Source: Candidatus Pantoea edessiphila (lineage in GTDB: Bacteria > Pseudomonadota > Gammaproteobacteria > Enterobacterales > Enterobacteriaceae). From it: 64,000 nucleotides of DNA. Of the stretch, positions 53,035 to 63,706 are shown piece by piece. Positions within the stretch are counted from its first letter, which is position 1, and each line of letters opens with the position of its first letter. The notes beneath the pieces are model-generated. The model did not search any database. It had not been told where the DNA came from and was given only the letters and a program-made list of their open reading frames with translations. Where the stretch lies: positions 1 to 64,000 of the forward strand of contig NZ_PDKS01000003.1 in NCBI RefSeq assembly GCF_002933335.1, written 5' to 3'. Position numbers and translations under genes: made by a program.

Positions 53035-54144
53035 ATGAAAAATGTTGGTTTTATAGGTTGGCGTGGCATGGTTGGTTCGGTATTAATGTCTAGAATGGTA
53101 GAAGAAAATGATTTTAATGTTATTAATTCAGTATTTTTTTCTACTTCACAAAAAGGAGAAACATCACCAAATTTTGGAGGTGATCATAATGATGTTCTTC
53201 AAGATGCTTTTGATATAAAATTATTAAAAAGTTTAGATATATTAATTACTTGTCAAGGCAGCGAGTATACTAAACAAATATATCCTAAATTAAGAAATAT
53301 AGGTTGGAAAGGATATTGGATAGATGCTGCTTCTATTTTACGTATGCAAAAAGATACAATTATTGTTCTAGATCCAGTTAACTATAAATTAATTTGTCAA
53401 GGGATAGATCAAGGTATCAAGACTTTTGTAGGAGGTAACTGTACTGTAAGTTTAATGTTAATGGCATTAGGTGGCTTATTTTCTAAAAATCTAATTGATT
53501 GGGTATCAGTTGCAACTTACCAAGCGGCTTCCGGCTGTGGTTCTCTACATATGAAAGAATTATTAATGCAAATGGGAGTTATTTATAATCATGTATCTCA
53601 AAGTTTAAATAATCCAGCAGCTCTTGTTTTAGATATTGAACGTAATATTAGTAATATTATAAACTCTAGTGTTTTTCCTAAAGATAATTTTGTAGTACCT
53701 TTAGCAACTAGTTTAATTCCTTGGATAGATAAAAAATTGATAAATGGTCAAAGCAGAGAAGAATGGAAAGGTCAAGCAGAAACCAATAAAATTCTTAACA
53801 ATCAAGTAATTATTCCCATTGATGGATTGTGTGTACGTATTGGCACATTACGTTGTCATAGTCAAGCATTTACTATCAAACTAAATAAAAATATAACATT
53901 AGAGGAAATTGAAATAATACTAGATTCACATAATAAGTGGGTTAAAGTAATTCCTAATGATCCTGAATTAACAATGTTGCAATTAACTCCTGCTTCAGTT
54001 ACCGGAACATTATTTACCCCTATTGGTCGCTTAAGAAAACTTAATATGGGTCCTCAATATCTTTCTGCTTTTACTGTTGGTGATCAATTACTGTGGGGTG
54101 CTGCAGAACCGATACGACGAATGTTATTTTTATTAGTAAATTAG
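53035..54144 (+). CDS. asd: Aspartate-semialdehyde dehydrogenase
   Basis: Makes aspartate semialdehyde, the branch point to lysine/diaminopimelate, threonine and methionine. The 369 residues (E. coli 367) start [18 protein letters not shown] and have the catalytic Cys136 in [21 protein letters not shown] with the active-site Arg and His, and [23 protein letters not shown]. The E. coli stretch SGGGARHM reads SGCGSLHM; it is not in the catalytic site. Confidence 0.97.
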   Translation: MKNVGFIGWRGMVGSVLMSRMVEENDFNVINSVFFSTSQKGETSPNFGGDHNDVLQDAFDIKLLKSLDILITCQGSEYTKQIYPKLRNIGWKGYWIDAASILRMQKDTIIVLDPVNYKLICQGIDQGIKTFVGGNCTVSLMLMALGGLFSKNLIDWVSVATYQAASGCGSLHMKELLMQMGVIYNHVSQSLNNPAALVLDIERNISNIINSSVFPKDNFVVPLATSLIPWIDKKLINGQSREEWKGQAETNKILNNQVIIPIDGLCVRIGTLRCHSQAFTIKLNKNITLEEIEIILDSHNKWVKVIPNDPELTMLQLTPASVTGTLFTPIGRLRKLNMGPQYLSAFTVGDQLLWGAAEPIRRMLFLLVN

Positions 54145-54285
54145 AATATCTTAAAAAACAATAAATAAACATTTATTAATTATTAACTATATTAACTATT
54201 TAATTACTATCAATAATTATCATAATATCATAAAATAAAAGTAATTTTATTGAATATAATTCACTCAATTATCGTTATTAAATAA

Positions 54286-54311
54286 ATATTGTTTATTATA
54301 AATAACAATAT
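54286..54311. terminator. Possible bidirectional hairpin between asd and nfuA
   Basis: ATATTGTT (54286-54293) pairs with AACAATAT (54304-54311) around a 10-base loop, about 140 bases after asd and 110 after the convergent nfuA. Weak and without a clear T-tract. Confidence 0.3.
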
Positions 54312-54423
54312 ATCTTGAATTTAGTATAACTAATATATAAAATGAATGACATACTAGCTGATATCAGGTTAAACTATCATTAGTTCATTACATGTAATTA
54401 TATAGTCATGTTTGAAGAAATTA

Positions 54424-55002
54424 TTAAAAATAAGAATGTCTTCCATGTAGGTGTTCAGTGTTATCAATTACTCCTTTTAAAAAGGGAAAAGCTAATAGTA
54501 TTTCTTTTTCTACGCTATCCTTTAAGGTAACATTGATCATTGCACATCCATTGCATCCCCCTCCAAATTTTAGTACAGCATAATTATCATCAGTAATTTC
54601 AACTAATGACACATGTCCACCATGTTCAGCTAACCTAGGATTAATTTGTGTATACAATAAATATTCTACTTTTCTATAAATTGGTGTGTTCTCCGGTAAT
54701 TTGTAAGATTTTGTAGCATTTGGTGCTTTTAATGTCAGCTGAGATCCAAGATCGTCCACTGCTAAGTCAATTTCAGCTGATTTTAAATAAGGTAAACTTA
54801 TAGGATCAATATAAACAGATAATTTTTTAAATTTTAGTTTAGTATCTGTATCCTTAACATTATGTGGTTGACAATAAGAAACAGTACATTCGGCTTCAGG
54901 TTTACCAGGATTGTTTACAAAAATGCGTATTTGCGTACCATTTTCTTGTTGATCTAATAATTTTAAAAAATATTTTCTAGCGGAATCACTTATTGTAATC
55001 AT
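54424..55002 (-). CDS. nfuA: Fe-S biogenesis carrier NfuA
   Basis: Carries and delivers 4Fe-4S clusters. The 192 residues (E. coli 191) have the degenerate A-type N-terminal domain (about 1-100) and the Nfu domain with [16 protein letters not shown], in which Cys150 and Cys153 bind the cluster. As in E. coli it is next to bioH, with gntX lost in between. Confidence 0.97.
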   Translation of the reverse strand: MITISDSARKYFLKLLDQQENGTQIRIFVNNPGKPEAECTVSYCQPHNVKDTDTKLKFKKLSVYIDPISLPYLKSAEIDLAVDDLGSQLTLKAPNATKSYKLPENTPIYRKVEYLLYTQINPRLAEHGGHVSLVEITDDNYAVLKFGGGCNGCAMINVTLKDSVEKEILLAFPFLKGVIDNTEHLHGRHSYF

Positions 55003-55159
55003 CGTTAATTACTCAATTTTTATGATATAAATATACAAGATATATTAGCAATTATTTATAATAACAATTATATTTTATCTGAATATAAACAACAAATAAT
55101 TATTTATATTAATAATATTAAGTAAACAATATTTTATAACTCAAACTCAAAGATATCCT

Positions 55160-55918
55160 ATGTACTTGCAAACTTTTGGAAAAGGTGATATTAATCTAGT
55201 TTTTTTACACGGTTGGGCAATTAATTCAAAAATTTGGAATACTATCATACCTCTTTTTGAAAAAGAATTTCTTTTACATCTAATTGATTTACCAGGTTAT
55301 GGCTGTAATCCAACATTCAATTTTTTAACCTTAAATGATCTAGCAAAACAATTGATACCATTTTTGCCTGATCAATCAGTGGTAATTGGTTGGTCATTAG
55401 GTGGATTAATAGCTATGCAATTAGCTTTAATTAAACCCAAAAAATTGAGAGGAATTATTACTGTGTCATCATCACCAAAGTTTATATCTACAAAATCATG
55501 GCCAGGGATAAAACCTAAAATATTAGATAATTTCAAGTACCATGTTCAAAATAACTTAAAGCAAGCAATAGAACGTTTTTTGATATTACAAACATTAGGA
55601 TTAAAAAATTCTCATATCAACATTTTGAATTTGAAACGAATGATTTTTTCTCAACCTATTCCATCAATAGAAGTATTAAGTAATGGTTTAAAAATTTTAT
55701 ATGATACTGATCTAAGAAAAGAATTAGCTTTAGTGAAAATTCCATTTTTACGTATTTATGGATCTCTAGATAGTTTAGTTCCGCGTAATATTGTACCAAT
55801 ATTAGATGATATTATTCCGAAATCTTCTTCTATTATATTAGAAAAAGCAGCTCATGCTCCTTTTATTTCACATCCTTATATGTTTTATAAATATGTTGTT
55901 GATTTCTTAAATATATAA
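55160..55918 (+). CDS. bioH: Pimeloyl-[acyl-carrier protein] methyl ester esterase BioH
   Basis: Removes the methyl group of pimeloyl-ACP methyl ester and so ends the fatty-acid phase of biotin precursor synthesis. The 252 residues (E. coli 256) have the catalytic triad Ser79 (GWSLGG), Asp204 (SLDSLVP) and His232 (AAHAPF), and VFLHGWAINSKIW. Whether bioC and bioFADB exist elsewhere cannot be seen; if so the symbiont makes biotin, which AccB also needs. Confidence 0.94.
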   Translation: MYLQTFGKGDINLVFLHGWAINSKIWNTIIPLFEKEFLLHLIDLPGYGCNPTFNFLTLNDLAKQLIPFLPDQSVVIGWSLGGLIAMQLALIKPKKLRGIITVSSSPKFISTKSWPGIKPKILDNFKYHVQNNLKQAIERFLILQTLGLKNSHINILNLKRMIFSQPIPSIEVLSNGLKILYDTDLRKELALVKIPFLRIYGSLDSLVPRNIVPILDDIIPKSSSIILEKAAHAPFISHPYMFYKYVVDFLNI

Positions 55919-55961
55919 TTCTTAATTAAGATTAAGTTTTATATGGAAAATAACAATTAAC

Positions 55962-55993
55962 TCAATATTATTTTTAATAATTCATAATATTGA
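55962..55993. repeat. 10-bp perfect inverted repeat between bioH and nudE
   Basis: TCAATATTAT (55962-55971) pairs with ATAATATTGA (55984-55993) around a 12-base loop, 44 bases after bioH. It could be its 3' hairpin. Confidence 0.45.
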
Positions 55994-56101
55994 TAATAAT
56001 CTTGATTAATAACATATGTGATATTACCAATTTAGGAGTATTATACTTTAAAAGTACTATTATAATATTAGTAAGAATAAGTTTATTTGATTAAATCATA
56101 A

Positions 56102-56677
56102 ATGGCAATCATGAAAAAACAAAATAAAAAGCCTGAAATTATTGATGTAAAAAAGGTAGGAACGTCTAGATTATTTAACATTGAATCAGTAGAGTTAATT
56201 TTTCATAACGGTGAATATCGAGTTTATGAACGTATTAAATCAACTAATCTTGAAACGGTAATCATTGTACCTATAATTAATGGCAATTTGGTATTAATTC
56301 AAGAATATGCTGTAGGGATAGAAAATTATACTATTGGTTTTCCTAAAGGTCTAATTAATTTTGGTGAATCAACCACAGAAGCAGCAGATCGCGAGCTTAA
56401 AGAAGAAACAGGATATGGTTCTACTGAATTAGAATTTATCGGCAAGTTTAATATTGCTCCTTCTTATCTTTGCAGTATTAATAATATTTTTTTAGCAGAA
56501 GGCCTTTATGAAAAAAAATTACAGGGAGATGAACCTGAATCGCTAATTATATATAAATGGCCTTTAAATAAAATGATGGATTTACTAAAAGAACCAAGTT
56601 TTTGTGAAGCTCGTAATATTAGTGCTCTATTTCTTGCACGAGAATGTTTATTAAAAAAAACAAAATTTAACTGTTAA
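56102..56677 (+). CDS. nudE: ADP compounds hydrolase NudE (Nudix)
   Basis: Hydrolyses ADP-ribose, NADH and related ADP compounds. The Nudix box GX5EX7REXXEEXG is complete at about 83-105 (GLINFGE ... RELKEETGY). The 191 residues compare with 186 in E. coli; MKKQNKKPEIIDVKKV fits the start region, and the ATG at 56111 could also serve. mrcA, next to nudE in E. coli, is missing. Confidence 0.94.
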   Translation: MAIMKKQNKKPEIIDVKKVGTSRLFNIESVELIFHNGEYRVYERIKSTNLETVIIVPIINGNLVLIQEYAVGIENYTIGFPKGLINFGESTTEAADRELKEETGYGSTELEFIGKFNIAPSYLCSINNIFLAEGLYEKKLQGDEPESLIIYKWPLNKMMDLLKEPSFCEARNISALFLARECLLKKTKFNC

Positions 56678-57123
56678 TATTTAAATCCTGTAATTGTTAA
56701 TAATTTATAATTAAATCATAATAATTAATATATTAAATACAAATTAAATAATGATGAAGATATTTTATAAATAATCTTTTATAAGAAATATTTTTATTGA
56801 TATAGATATCTTTTTCTTATTATAGAAGAAATAAAATATAACTGTTTTAGGTAAAATAATTAAATTTTATTTAAGATTAAAAAATTTTATTGCATAAATA
56901 ATGTTATGAATATAATATCATAACATATGATGATTAATAACTTAACAATCTTAATGAAATTAATATCATTTTATTAGATAACTTGAATTGTTTATCAGTT
57001 TGTGTTTGGTTCTATTATAATAAGTAACATGGGTTTTAATACTCAAGATATTTCAGTTCTTTTATCTGGCCAGCTTAAAGCGATTGCTGGATATCATTAA
57101 CAAACATTATTAATACCAAAAAC
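56678..57123. other. Intergenic region nudE-aroK with a short GC-richer island
   Basis: About 445 bases; mrcA and the hof genes lie here in E. coli. A 9-bp hairpin ATGTTATGA / TCATAACAT is at 56901-56926. The last 90 bases (about 57029-57100) are clearly less AT-rich than the rest and hold a 23-codon reading frame from ATG 57029 ([17 protein letters not shown]...). I do not recognise it; it has no good ribosome site. Confidence 0.45.
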
Positions 57124-57666
57124 ATGGCAGAGAAACGTAATATCTTTCTAGTTGGTCCTATGGGTGCTGGAAAAAGTACTATTGGCCGTCATTTAGCTCA
57201 ACAGCTAAAAATGGATTTTTTTGATTCAGATCAAGAAATTGAACAGCGCACAGGAGCAGATATAAGCTGGGTTTTCGATGTTGAAGGAGAAGAAGGTTTT
57301 CGCGAACGAGAAGAAAAAATTATCAACGAACTAACTGCAAAACAAGGTATTGTACTTGCAACAGGCGGAGGTTCAGTAAAATCACAACATACTCGAAACT
57401 GCCTTTCCGCTCGAGGAATTGTAGTTTATTTAGAAACAACTGTAGAAAAACAATTATCCCGTACAAAAAGGGATAAAAAAAGACCTTTATTGCAATTGCA
57501 AGTTAATTTATCACCCATCAAGATACTCAAAACTTTAGCTAAAGAACGTAATCCCTTATACAGAGAAATAGCTGATATTACAATTAGCACTGATAATCAG
57601 AGTACTAAAATTGTAGCAAATCAGATCATGCATATGTTGGGGAAAACAAACAATTTAAGATCTTAA
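57124..57666 (+). CDS. aroK: Shikimate kinase I
   Basis: Phosphorylates shikimate. The protein starts [19 protein letters not shown] as in E. coli, with the P-loop at 11-19, [21 protein letters not shown] and RDKKRPLL. The 180 residues are slightly longer than the 173 of E. coli. aroB follows after 36 bases, the conserved aroKB operon. Confidence 0.98.
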   Translation: MAEKRNIFLVGPMGAGKSTIGRHLAQQLKMDFFDSDQEIEQRTGADISWVFDVEGEEGFREREEKIINELTAKQGIVLATGGGSVKSQHTRNCLSARGIVVYLETTVEKQLSRTKRDKKRPLLQLQVNLSPIKILKTLAKERNPLYREIADITISTDNQSTKIVANQIMHMLGKTNNLRS

Positions 57667-57702
57667 GTAAAAAATATAATAAAATTATAGGTAATAACTT
57701 CT

Positions 57703-58779
57703 ATGGAAAAAGTTACTATTTCATTAGGAAGTAGAAGTTACACAATCGTTATATCCTCGGGATTATGTAATGATATTTCTTTTTGGCCTTTAATATCTGG
57801 TGATCGAGTTATGATAGTCACTAATGAAACTTTATCGTCCATGTATTTAGGTAAAATTCTAACATTAATGAAAAAATCAAAAATAAAAGTTGATTATGTC
57901 ATTTTACCTGATGGAGAAAAGTATAAAAATATTAAAACAGTTGATCGAATAATTGGCTCTTTGCTTCAAAAGTCACATGGTCGTGATACGATATTGATTG
58001 CTTTTGGAGGAGGTGTGATAGGAGATATTACTGGTTTTGCCGCAGCTATCTATCAACGAGGAATCCGTTTTATTCAAATACCGACAAGTTTACTTGCACA
58101 AGTAGATTCATCAGTAGGTGGTAAAACAGGTGTTAATCACATTTTAGGCAAAAATATGATTGGTGCATTCTATCAACCCACATCAGTAATTGTTGACACT
58201 GATTTTTTATGTTCTTTACCTGCTCGTGAATTCAGTTCAGGATTAGCAGAAATTATTAAATATGGTATAGCTCTAGACAGTTCATTTTTTCAATGGATTG
58301 AACAAAATCTTGATTTATTAATGGTTTTAGAAAAGCATGCTCTTGTTTATTGTATACGAAAATGTTGTGAATTAAAGGCAAGTTTAGTTTCTAATGATGA
58401 ACATGATATAGGGTACAGATCATTATTAAACCTTGGTCATACTTTTGGTCATGCCATTGAAGCTTTTATGGGTTATGGAAAATGGCTCCATGGGGAAGCT
58501 ATATCGGTTGGTATAGTGATGGCTGTACGTATTGCTGAACGTTTTGTACAATTTAAATCAGAGCATAGTAATAGAATTATCAATTTATTACAACGGGCTA
58601 ACTTACCAATACAAGGTCCTACAGAAATGACAGCTAACAATTATCTAAGTTATATGATTCGTGATAAAAAAACAGTATCAAATCAACTAAGATTAGTAAT
58701 TCCATTATCTATTGGTGTTTCGGAAATACGCGATAATATACCTAATCAGTTAATAATAGATGCAATTAGTGAGTGTTAA
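57703..58779 (+). CDS. aroB: 3-dehydroquinate synthase
   Basis: Converts DAHP to 3-dehydroquinate with NAD+ and a divalent metal, step two of the shikimate pathway. The 358 residues (E. coli 362) have [45 protein letters not shown], and metal-binding GHTFGHAIE and LHGEAISVG. damX and dam, between aroB and rpe in E. coli, are absent. Confidence 0.98.
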   Translation: MEKVTISLGSRSYTIVISSGLCNDISFWPLISGDRVMIVTNETLSSMYLGKILTLMKKSKIKVDYVILPDGEKYKNIKTVDRIIGSLLQKSHGRDTILIAFGGGVIGDITGFAAAIYQRGIRFIQIPTSLLAQVDSSVGGKTGVNHILGKNMIGAFYQPTSVIVDTDFLCSLPAREFSSGLAEIIKYGIALDSSFFQWIEQNLDLLMVLEKHALVYCIRKCCELKASLVSNDEHDIGYRSLLNLGHTFGHAIEAFMGYGKWLHGEAISVGIVMAVRIAERFVQFKSEHSNRIINLLQRANLPIQGPTEMTANNYLSYMIRDKKTVSNQLRLVIPLSIGVSEIRDNIPNQLIIDAISEC

Positions 58780-59090
58780 ATTAAAAATTAATGTTAAACC
58801 ATATATTTATTTGTTAAACAAGTATATCCTGCTGATACTGATTATATATAAGATTTGTTTTTAGCAACAAGAAAATTTTCTATTAATTAAATAATTATAT
58901 ATTATTTAGATAAAACATATGATTATTTAATAATACTAAAGTGATATAAAACATTGTAATTCATTGTTTGTTTAAATAATAAATCTTTGTTATATAATAA
59001 TAAAATTTTTTATATTCTTATATAAAATATGCATTATGAATAATGCTTATATTTTAGTATAATATACATCTAATAAATCAGGTAATTTAG
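58780..59090. other. Intergenic region aroB-rpe (place of lost damX, dam)
   Basis: About 310 AT-rich bases without coding sequence. A small hairpin GCATTAT-GA-ATAATGC (59031-59046) and a TATAAT at about 59059 lie upstream of rpe; the latter may be its -10 element. No dam remnant is recognisable. Confidence 0.45.
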
Positions 59091-59759
59091 ATGAAAAAAT
59101 ATTTGTTAGCTCCTTCAATACTTTCAGCCAATTTTGCTGTTTTAGGTGAAGATATTAATAATGCATTACGTTCAGGAGGAGATGTAATTCATTTTGATGT
59201 TATGGATAACCATTACGTTCCTAATCTTACTATAGGACCAATGGTTTTAGAATCTTTGCGCACTTATGGTATTAAAGCACCGATTGATGTACATCTTATG
59301 ATTAAACCAGTAGATTCATTAATACCTGATTTTGCAAAAGCAGGTTCTAATTATATTACATTTCACCCAGAAGCAAGTAAGCATGTTGATCGTTCAATAC
59401 AAATAATAAAAGAATATGGTTGTAAAGCTGGTCTAGTATTCAATACTACAACGTCTCTAAATTATCTTGATTATTTAATGGATAAATTAGATATAATAGT
59501 ATTAATGTCGGTAAACCCAGGTTTTAGCAATCAAATTTTTATCCCAAGTACATTAGAAAAAATACGTAAAGTACGTAAAATTATTGATGAAAGTGGATAT
59601 AATATCATGCTTGAAGTTGATGGAGGGATAAAAATGGATAATATTGGTAAAATAGCTGCATGTGGAGCAAATATGTTTGTTGTAGGATCTGCTATTTTTA
59701 ATAGTAATAATTATAAAAAAGTTATTGACTATATGCGTAAAGAAATAGAAACAAAATAA
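59091..59759 (+). CDS. rpe: Ribulose-phosphate 3-epimerase
   Basis: Interconverts ribulose 5-phosphate and xylulose 5-phosphate. The 222 residues (E. coli 225) have the metal ligands in [33 protein letters not shown] and EVDGGI. gph is missing between rpe and trpS. Confidence 0.98.
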   Translation: MKKYLLAPSILSANFAVLGEDINNALRSGGDVIHFDVMDNHYVPNLTIGPMVLESLRTYGIKAPIDVHLMIKPVDSLIPDFAKAGSNYITFHPEASKHVDRSIQIIKEYGCKAGLVFNTTTSLNYLDYLMDKLDIIVLMSVNPGFSNQIFIPSTLEKIRKVRKIIDESGYNIMLEVDGGIKMDNIGKIAACGANMFVVGSAIFNSNNYKKVIDYMRKEIETK

Positions 59760-59917
59760 TTTAATATTTTGTTCTTTTTAACATTCATTTTAATATATTA
59801 TTCATAATAAATATACTAAACATAATTATTTATTAAATAATATAAAACAAATAAATTTTATATATTTTAACTCTTTAACAATAAAATTTTGTTATCCTAA
59901 ATAATTAGGATGTAATC

Positions 59918-60913
59918 ATGAAAAAATTTGTAGTTTTTAGCGGTGCTCAACCATCTGGAGAATTAACCATAGGTAATTATTTAGGTGCTATTCGTCAATG
60001 GGTTAAAATACAAGATGATTTTGAATGTATATATTGCATTGTAGATCTACATACCTTAACTGCACATCCAAACGCTGAAATATTAAATAAATCTATTTTA
60101 GATACATTAGCTCTTTATTTAGCATGCGGTATTGATCCCAATAAAAGCATTGTTTTTGTTCAGTCACATGTAGTTGAACATGCTCAACTTAATTGGATTT
60201 TAAGTTGTTTTTGTTATTTTGGTGAACTGGCTCGTATGACACAATTCAAAAACAAATTAATGCATAAAGATAATATAAATTTGGGAATATTTAATTATCC
60301 AGTATTAATGGCATCTGATATTTTATTATATCAAACAAATCAAGTTCCTGTAGGTGCAGATCAAAAACAACATATAGAATTAAGTCGTCATATTGCTAAA
60401 CGTTTTAACGATACTTATGGTGATATTTTTAAAATTCCAGATACAATGATTCCACAATCTTGTAAGCGAATTATGTCTCTGATAGAAACGAATAAAAAAA
60501 TGTCTAAATCAGACATTAATCGTAATAATGTTATAGGTTTATTAGACAATTTTAATTTTATCACGAAAAAAATTAAACACGCTATTACTGATTCTGATAA
60601 TCCCCCTGTAATTCGATATGATTTGCAAGGAAAAGCTGGTATTTCTAATCTACTTGATATCTTGTCAGGATTAACTGGTAAAGATATTGCTAGATTAGAA
60701 GAAGAATTTAAAGGGAAAATGTATAGTCATTTAAAATCTGAAGTTTCAAATGAAATTTTTTTAATGTTATCAAGCATTCAAGAACGTTATTATCATTATC
60801 GCAATGATATACCATTACTTAAACAAATAATGAATCAAGGAGCTAAGCAAGCAAAAATAAGAGCAAAAAAAACAATAAATAAAGTTTATAAAGCATTGGG
60901 GTTGTGGTGTTAG
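59918..60913 (+). CDS. trpS: Tryptophanyl-tRNA synthetase
   Basis: Charges tRNA-Trp. The 331 residues (E. coli 334) have the class I signatures TIGN at 17-20 (HIGH equivalent) and KMSKS at 194-198, plus [27 protein letters not shown] lies 8 bases before the ATG. It converges with crp. Confidence 0.98.
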   Translation: MKKFVVFSGAQPSGELTIGNYLGAIRQWVKIQDDFECIYCIVDLHTLTAHPNAEILNKSILDTLALYLACGIDPNKSIVFVQSHVVEHAQLNWILSCFCYFGELARMTQFKNKLMHKDNINLGIFNYPVLMASDILLYQTNQVPVGADQKQHIELSRHIAKRFNDTYGDIFKIPDTMIPQSCKRIMSLIETNKKMSKSDINRNNVIGLLDNFNFITKKIKHAITDSDNPPVIRYDLQGKAGISNLLDILSGLTGKDIARLEEEFKGKMYSHLKSEVSNEIFLMLSSIQERYYHYRNDIPLLKQIMNQGAKQAKIRAKKTINKVYKALGLWC

Positions 60914-61052
60914 TATAATAATTTTACATATTGAAAATATTAATATTATTTATGGTGTTTTATAATTATATATAAAAAATATAAAGATTTTTCTTAAAAA
61001 TAAATTAATACATTAATAATAATTATCATTAAATTTTAAATTTGAAATGGTA

Positions 61053-61086
61053 ATAACGGCATAATCTTACTTATCTATGCCGTTAT
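61053..61086. terminator. Bidirectional hairpin between trpS and crp
   Basis: ATAACGGCATA (61053-61063) pairs perfectly with TATGCCGTTAT (61076-61086), an 11-bp stem with a GC-rich core, directly after the crp stop codon (61092) and 140 bases after trpS. The T-tract is poor on both sides, but convergent position and stem quality favour a transcription end. Confidence 0.55.
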
Positions 61087-61091
61087 GTTAA

Positions 61092-61724
61092 TTATCTAGA
61101 ACCGTAAACTACTATTGTTTTGCCATGAGCAGAAATTAATTTTTTATCTTCTAATACTTTTAAAATACGTCCTACTGTTTCACGTGAACAGCCAACTATT
61201 TGCCCTATTTCTTGTCTAGTAATTTTAATTTGCATTCCTTCTGGATGTGTCATTGCATCTGGTTGTTTAGTCAAATGGAATAATGTTTTAGAGATACGAG
61301 CTGTTACATCCAAAAATGCAAGGTCACCAACTTTTTCTGAAGTTACTTGCAAACGACATGCCATTTGTGATGACACTCTAATTAAGATATTTGGATTTAA
61401 TTGAATTAATTGACGAAATTTTGTATAAGAAATTTCTGCCACTTCACATGCAATTTTTGCGCGTACCCAAGCGCTACGTGCCTTATCTTTTTCAAACAGT
61501 CCTAATTCACCAATAAAATCACCTTGATTCAAATAAGAAAGGATCATTTCTTTTCCTTCAGTATCTTTTATTAATACTGAAACGGATCCCTTAACAATAT
61601 AATAAAGAGTATCAGATTTTTCTCCTTGGTAAATCAGTGTACTTTTAGATGGATACTTATGAATATGGCAATGAGACAGAAACCATTCAAGTATAGATTC
61701 TATTGGTGGTTTGCCGAAAACCAT
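61092..61724 (-). CDS. crp: cAMP receptor protein CRP
   Basis: Global regulator that binds cAMP and DNA. The 210 residues equal the E. coli length and are nearly identical in all functional parts: the cAMP pocket [18 protein letters not shown], the hinge and the recognition helix [10 protein letters not shown], preceded by [17 protein letters not shown] lies before the start. It is unusual to find this regulator so well conserved in such a reduced genome; cyaA is not visible here. Confidence 0.98.
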   Translation of the reverse strand: MVFGKPPIESILEWFLSHCHIHKYPSKSTLIYQGEKSDTLYYIVKGSVSVLIKDTEGKEMILSYLNQGDFIGELGLFEKDKARSAWVRAKIACEVAEISYTKFRQLIQLNPNILIRVSSQMACRLQVTSEKVGDLAFLDVTARISKTLFHLTKQPDAMTHPEGMQIKITRQEIGQIVGCSRETVGRILKVLEDKKLISAHGKTIVVYGSR

Positions 61725-62946
61725 TCGATATTATCCTCTGTTTTAATCATGCCCAAAAAAAATATGGGTAATAATATTTCGCCTATTATATTAGACTATG
61801 CAGATGTTAGTTATTTTCTTATTAAAAGCAAAACAATCCTTAATAAACTTCAAATAATAAAATGCTTAGGATTTTATATTTTTTTATTTTTATCATATAA
61901 TATAAATATATTATTAATTACTATTTTTAGAAAACATTCTGATTAATTTATGCTAAATAATTATATAGTATTAGTATCATTCAATGATTTCAATCAATAC
62001 CATGATTTCAATCTCTTTATAATTTAAATATATGATATTCATTAATATATTTTCTTATATATTGATAATGTTTAGATTTCTATATGATTTAATTAAATAA
62101 TTAATATCGAATAAAATATCACAATTTAGATATTATTATAGTAACTTTATAAATAAACAGCATAAAAATAATTTTTAAATTTTTATGAATTTATGTATAA
62201 TCGTTAAGAAATATAATATTACCATTTAGATTATATTTTAAGATTTATATGATAAATATTTTCTATAATATTTATTTAGCATTAATAATTTATTTTATTA
62301 TTGATATAATATAACTAGATTTATATGTCTATAAGTTGTTTTTTATATTATCTATGTAAATTCTAGAACAGGATTTTTATCTAAAAATCATTGAAAATAT
62401 TTTTTAATTTTAGTAAAATTATGTTTTAATTTATGGTAGCATACATTTTACATGTTTATATTTTTTGTTAACCATCTTGAATAAAATTGATTTATTGAAT
62501 ATTTATTAGAAATAAATTATTGACAAATACATTACAAATATAATAAAGAGATGCTTTTGTTAATAATTGCAATTGCAATATTTAATAATATTTCGTTATT
62601 CTTACGTTAGTACGTTTTTAATGTTGTTATTTTTAATATGAACATATAATATACATTAGGAAAGATAATATGTGAGATACAGCCTAATTTGTTAGTTAGT
62701 TAAAAAGTAAAATTTTAAGTATCACATTTTAACAATGTAATTTCACGTTGCTTTAAAAGCAATTTTTAATATTAATTACTAATTATATCAATTATCAAAA
62801 TTAAATAAAATAATTATTTAAAAATAAATGTCAATAATGGTAATTTGTCTTCCTATTTATTAAACTTAAATATTAATAAAAAATTATCTAATGGTGTTGT
62901 TTCAAGCATTTTATTTAAATGAAATATAATAAGGTATTTGTTCTAA
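61725..62946. other. Longest gene-free region, crp | tusD
   Basis: About 1.2 kb of very AT-rich DNA between divergent genes. It holds the crp promoter, a 12-bp direct repeat ATGATTTCAATC (61984-61995 and 62002-62013, period 18), a 9-bp hairpin CATAAAAAT / ATTTTTATG (62161-62187) and a GC-richer spot GCAATTGCAA near 62570. No reading frame is convincing. It is probably an eroded gene block. Confidence 0.5.
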
Positions 62947-63333
62947 ATGAATTACAGTTTGTTAGTAACCGGACCACCATTTGGAAGTCAAAATGCAACT
63001 AGTGCTTTATTGTTTTCTTATGCACTTCTAAAAGAAGGACATAAGTTGAGTAGTATTTTTTTTTATAGAGAGGGTGTATTAAATGCTAATCTGTTTATTA
63101 TCATTCCTAAAAATGAATTTAATTTATTAAAAGCATGGCAAGATCTTAATAAGAAAGAAGGTGTTTTGTTAAAAATATGTATTTCATCTGCTTTTTATCG
63201 TGGCATATTAAATGCACAAGAAGCTGAACATCGATATTGTTTCTTAGGTAATCTTCAACTTGGTTTTAATTTTAGTAGTTTAAGGTCACTAGCAGCAGAT
63301 ATTGTAAAAAGTGATAGAGTGGTACAATTTTAG
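62947..63333 (+). CDS. tusD: Sulfur transfer protein TusD
   Basis: TusBCD relays persulfide sulfur from TusA to TusE for 2-thiolation of U34 by MnmA. TusD carries the active cysteine, here Cys78 in LLKICISSAFYRG. The 128 residues equal E. coli; VTGPPFGSQNATSALLF and IFFYREGVLNAN are conserved. The stop codon overlaps the tusC start by one base. MnmA, TusA and TusE are not in the window. Confidence 0.97.
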   Translation: MNYSLLVTGPPFGSQNATSALLFSYALLKEGHKLSSIFFYREGVLNANLFIIIPKNEFNLLKAWQDLNKKEGVLLKICISSAFYRGILNAQEAEHRYCFLGNLQLGFNFSSLRSLAADIVKSDRVVQF

Positions 63334-63692
63334 TGAAAAGTATAGCTTTTGTATTTTCGCATATGCCTTATGGTAGCAGTTCAGGTTTAGAAGGATTAAA
63401 TGCTGCTCTAGCAATTGGTGAATCAAACAAAAATTTAGGAATTTTTTTTATCGGAGACGGTGTATTGCAATTAAATTCTACTCAAAACCCTGAATTAATT
63501 TTTAATCGACACTATTATCCTACTTTTTATATTTTGAAATTATATGGTATAAAAAAATACTATCTAAGTTTAGATTCATTGATAGAACGTGGTTTATCGG
63601 TCAAGGAATTTTATGGATTAGGAGTTAAGATAGTTAATTCTAAAACATTAACCCGAGAACTGATAAGTTATGACCATATACTCACCTTTTAA
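63333..63692 (+). CDS. tusC: Sulfur relay protein TusC
   Basis: Structural part of the TusBCD complex. The 119 residues equal E. coli TusC: IAFVFSHMPYGSSSGLEGLNA, FFIGDGVLQL and SLIERGL. The start is GTG at 63333, sharing a base with the tusD stop, so translation is coupled. Confidence 0.97.
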   Translation: MKSIAFVFSHMPYGSSSGLEGLNAALAIGESNKNLGIFFIGDGVLQLNSTQNPELIFNRHYYPTFYILKLYGIKKYYLSLDSLIERGLSVKEFYGLGVKIVNSKTLTRELISYDHILTF

Positions 63693-63706
63693 AAATAACA
63701 ATACAT

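Noticed and set aside
58920-59090. Remnant of dam before rpe
   Set aside because: No Dam motif (such as DPPY) is readable in any frame.
61626-61946. A 106-codon plus-strand frame over the crp start and beyond
   Set aside because: Most of it is antisense to crp, it has no homologue and no ribosome site, and the composition outside crp is like spacer.
62520-62544. TTGACA and TATAAT upstream of tusD as a promoter
   Set aside because: The spacing between the hexamers is only 13 bases, too short for sigma-70, and the site is 400 bases from tusD.
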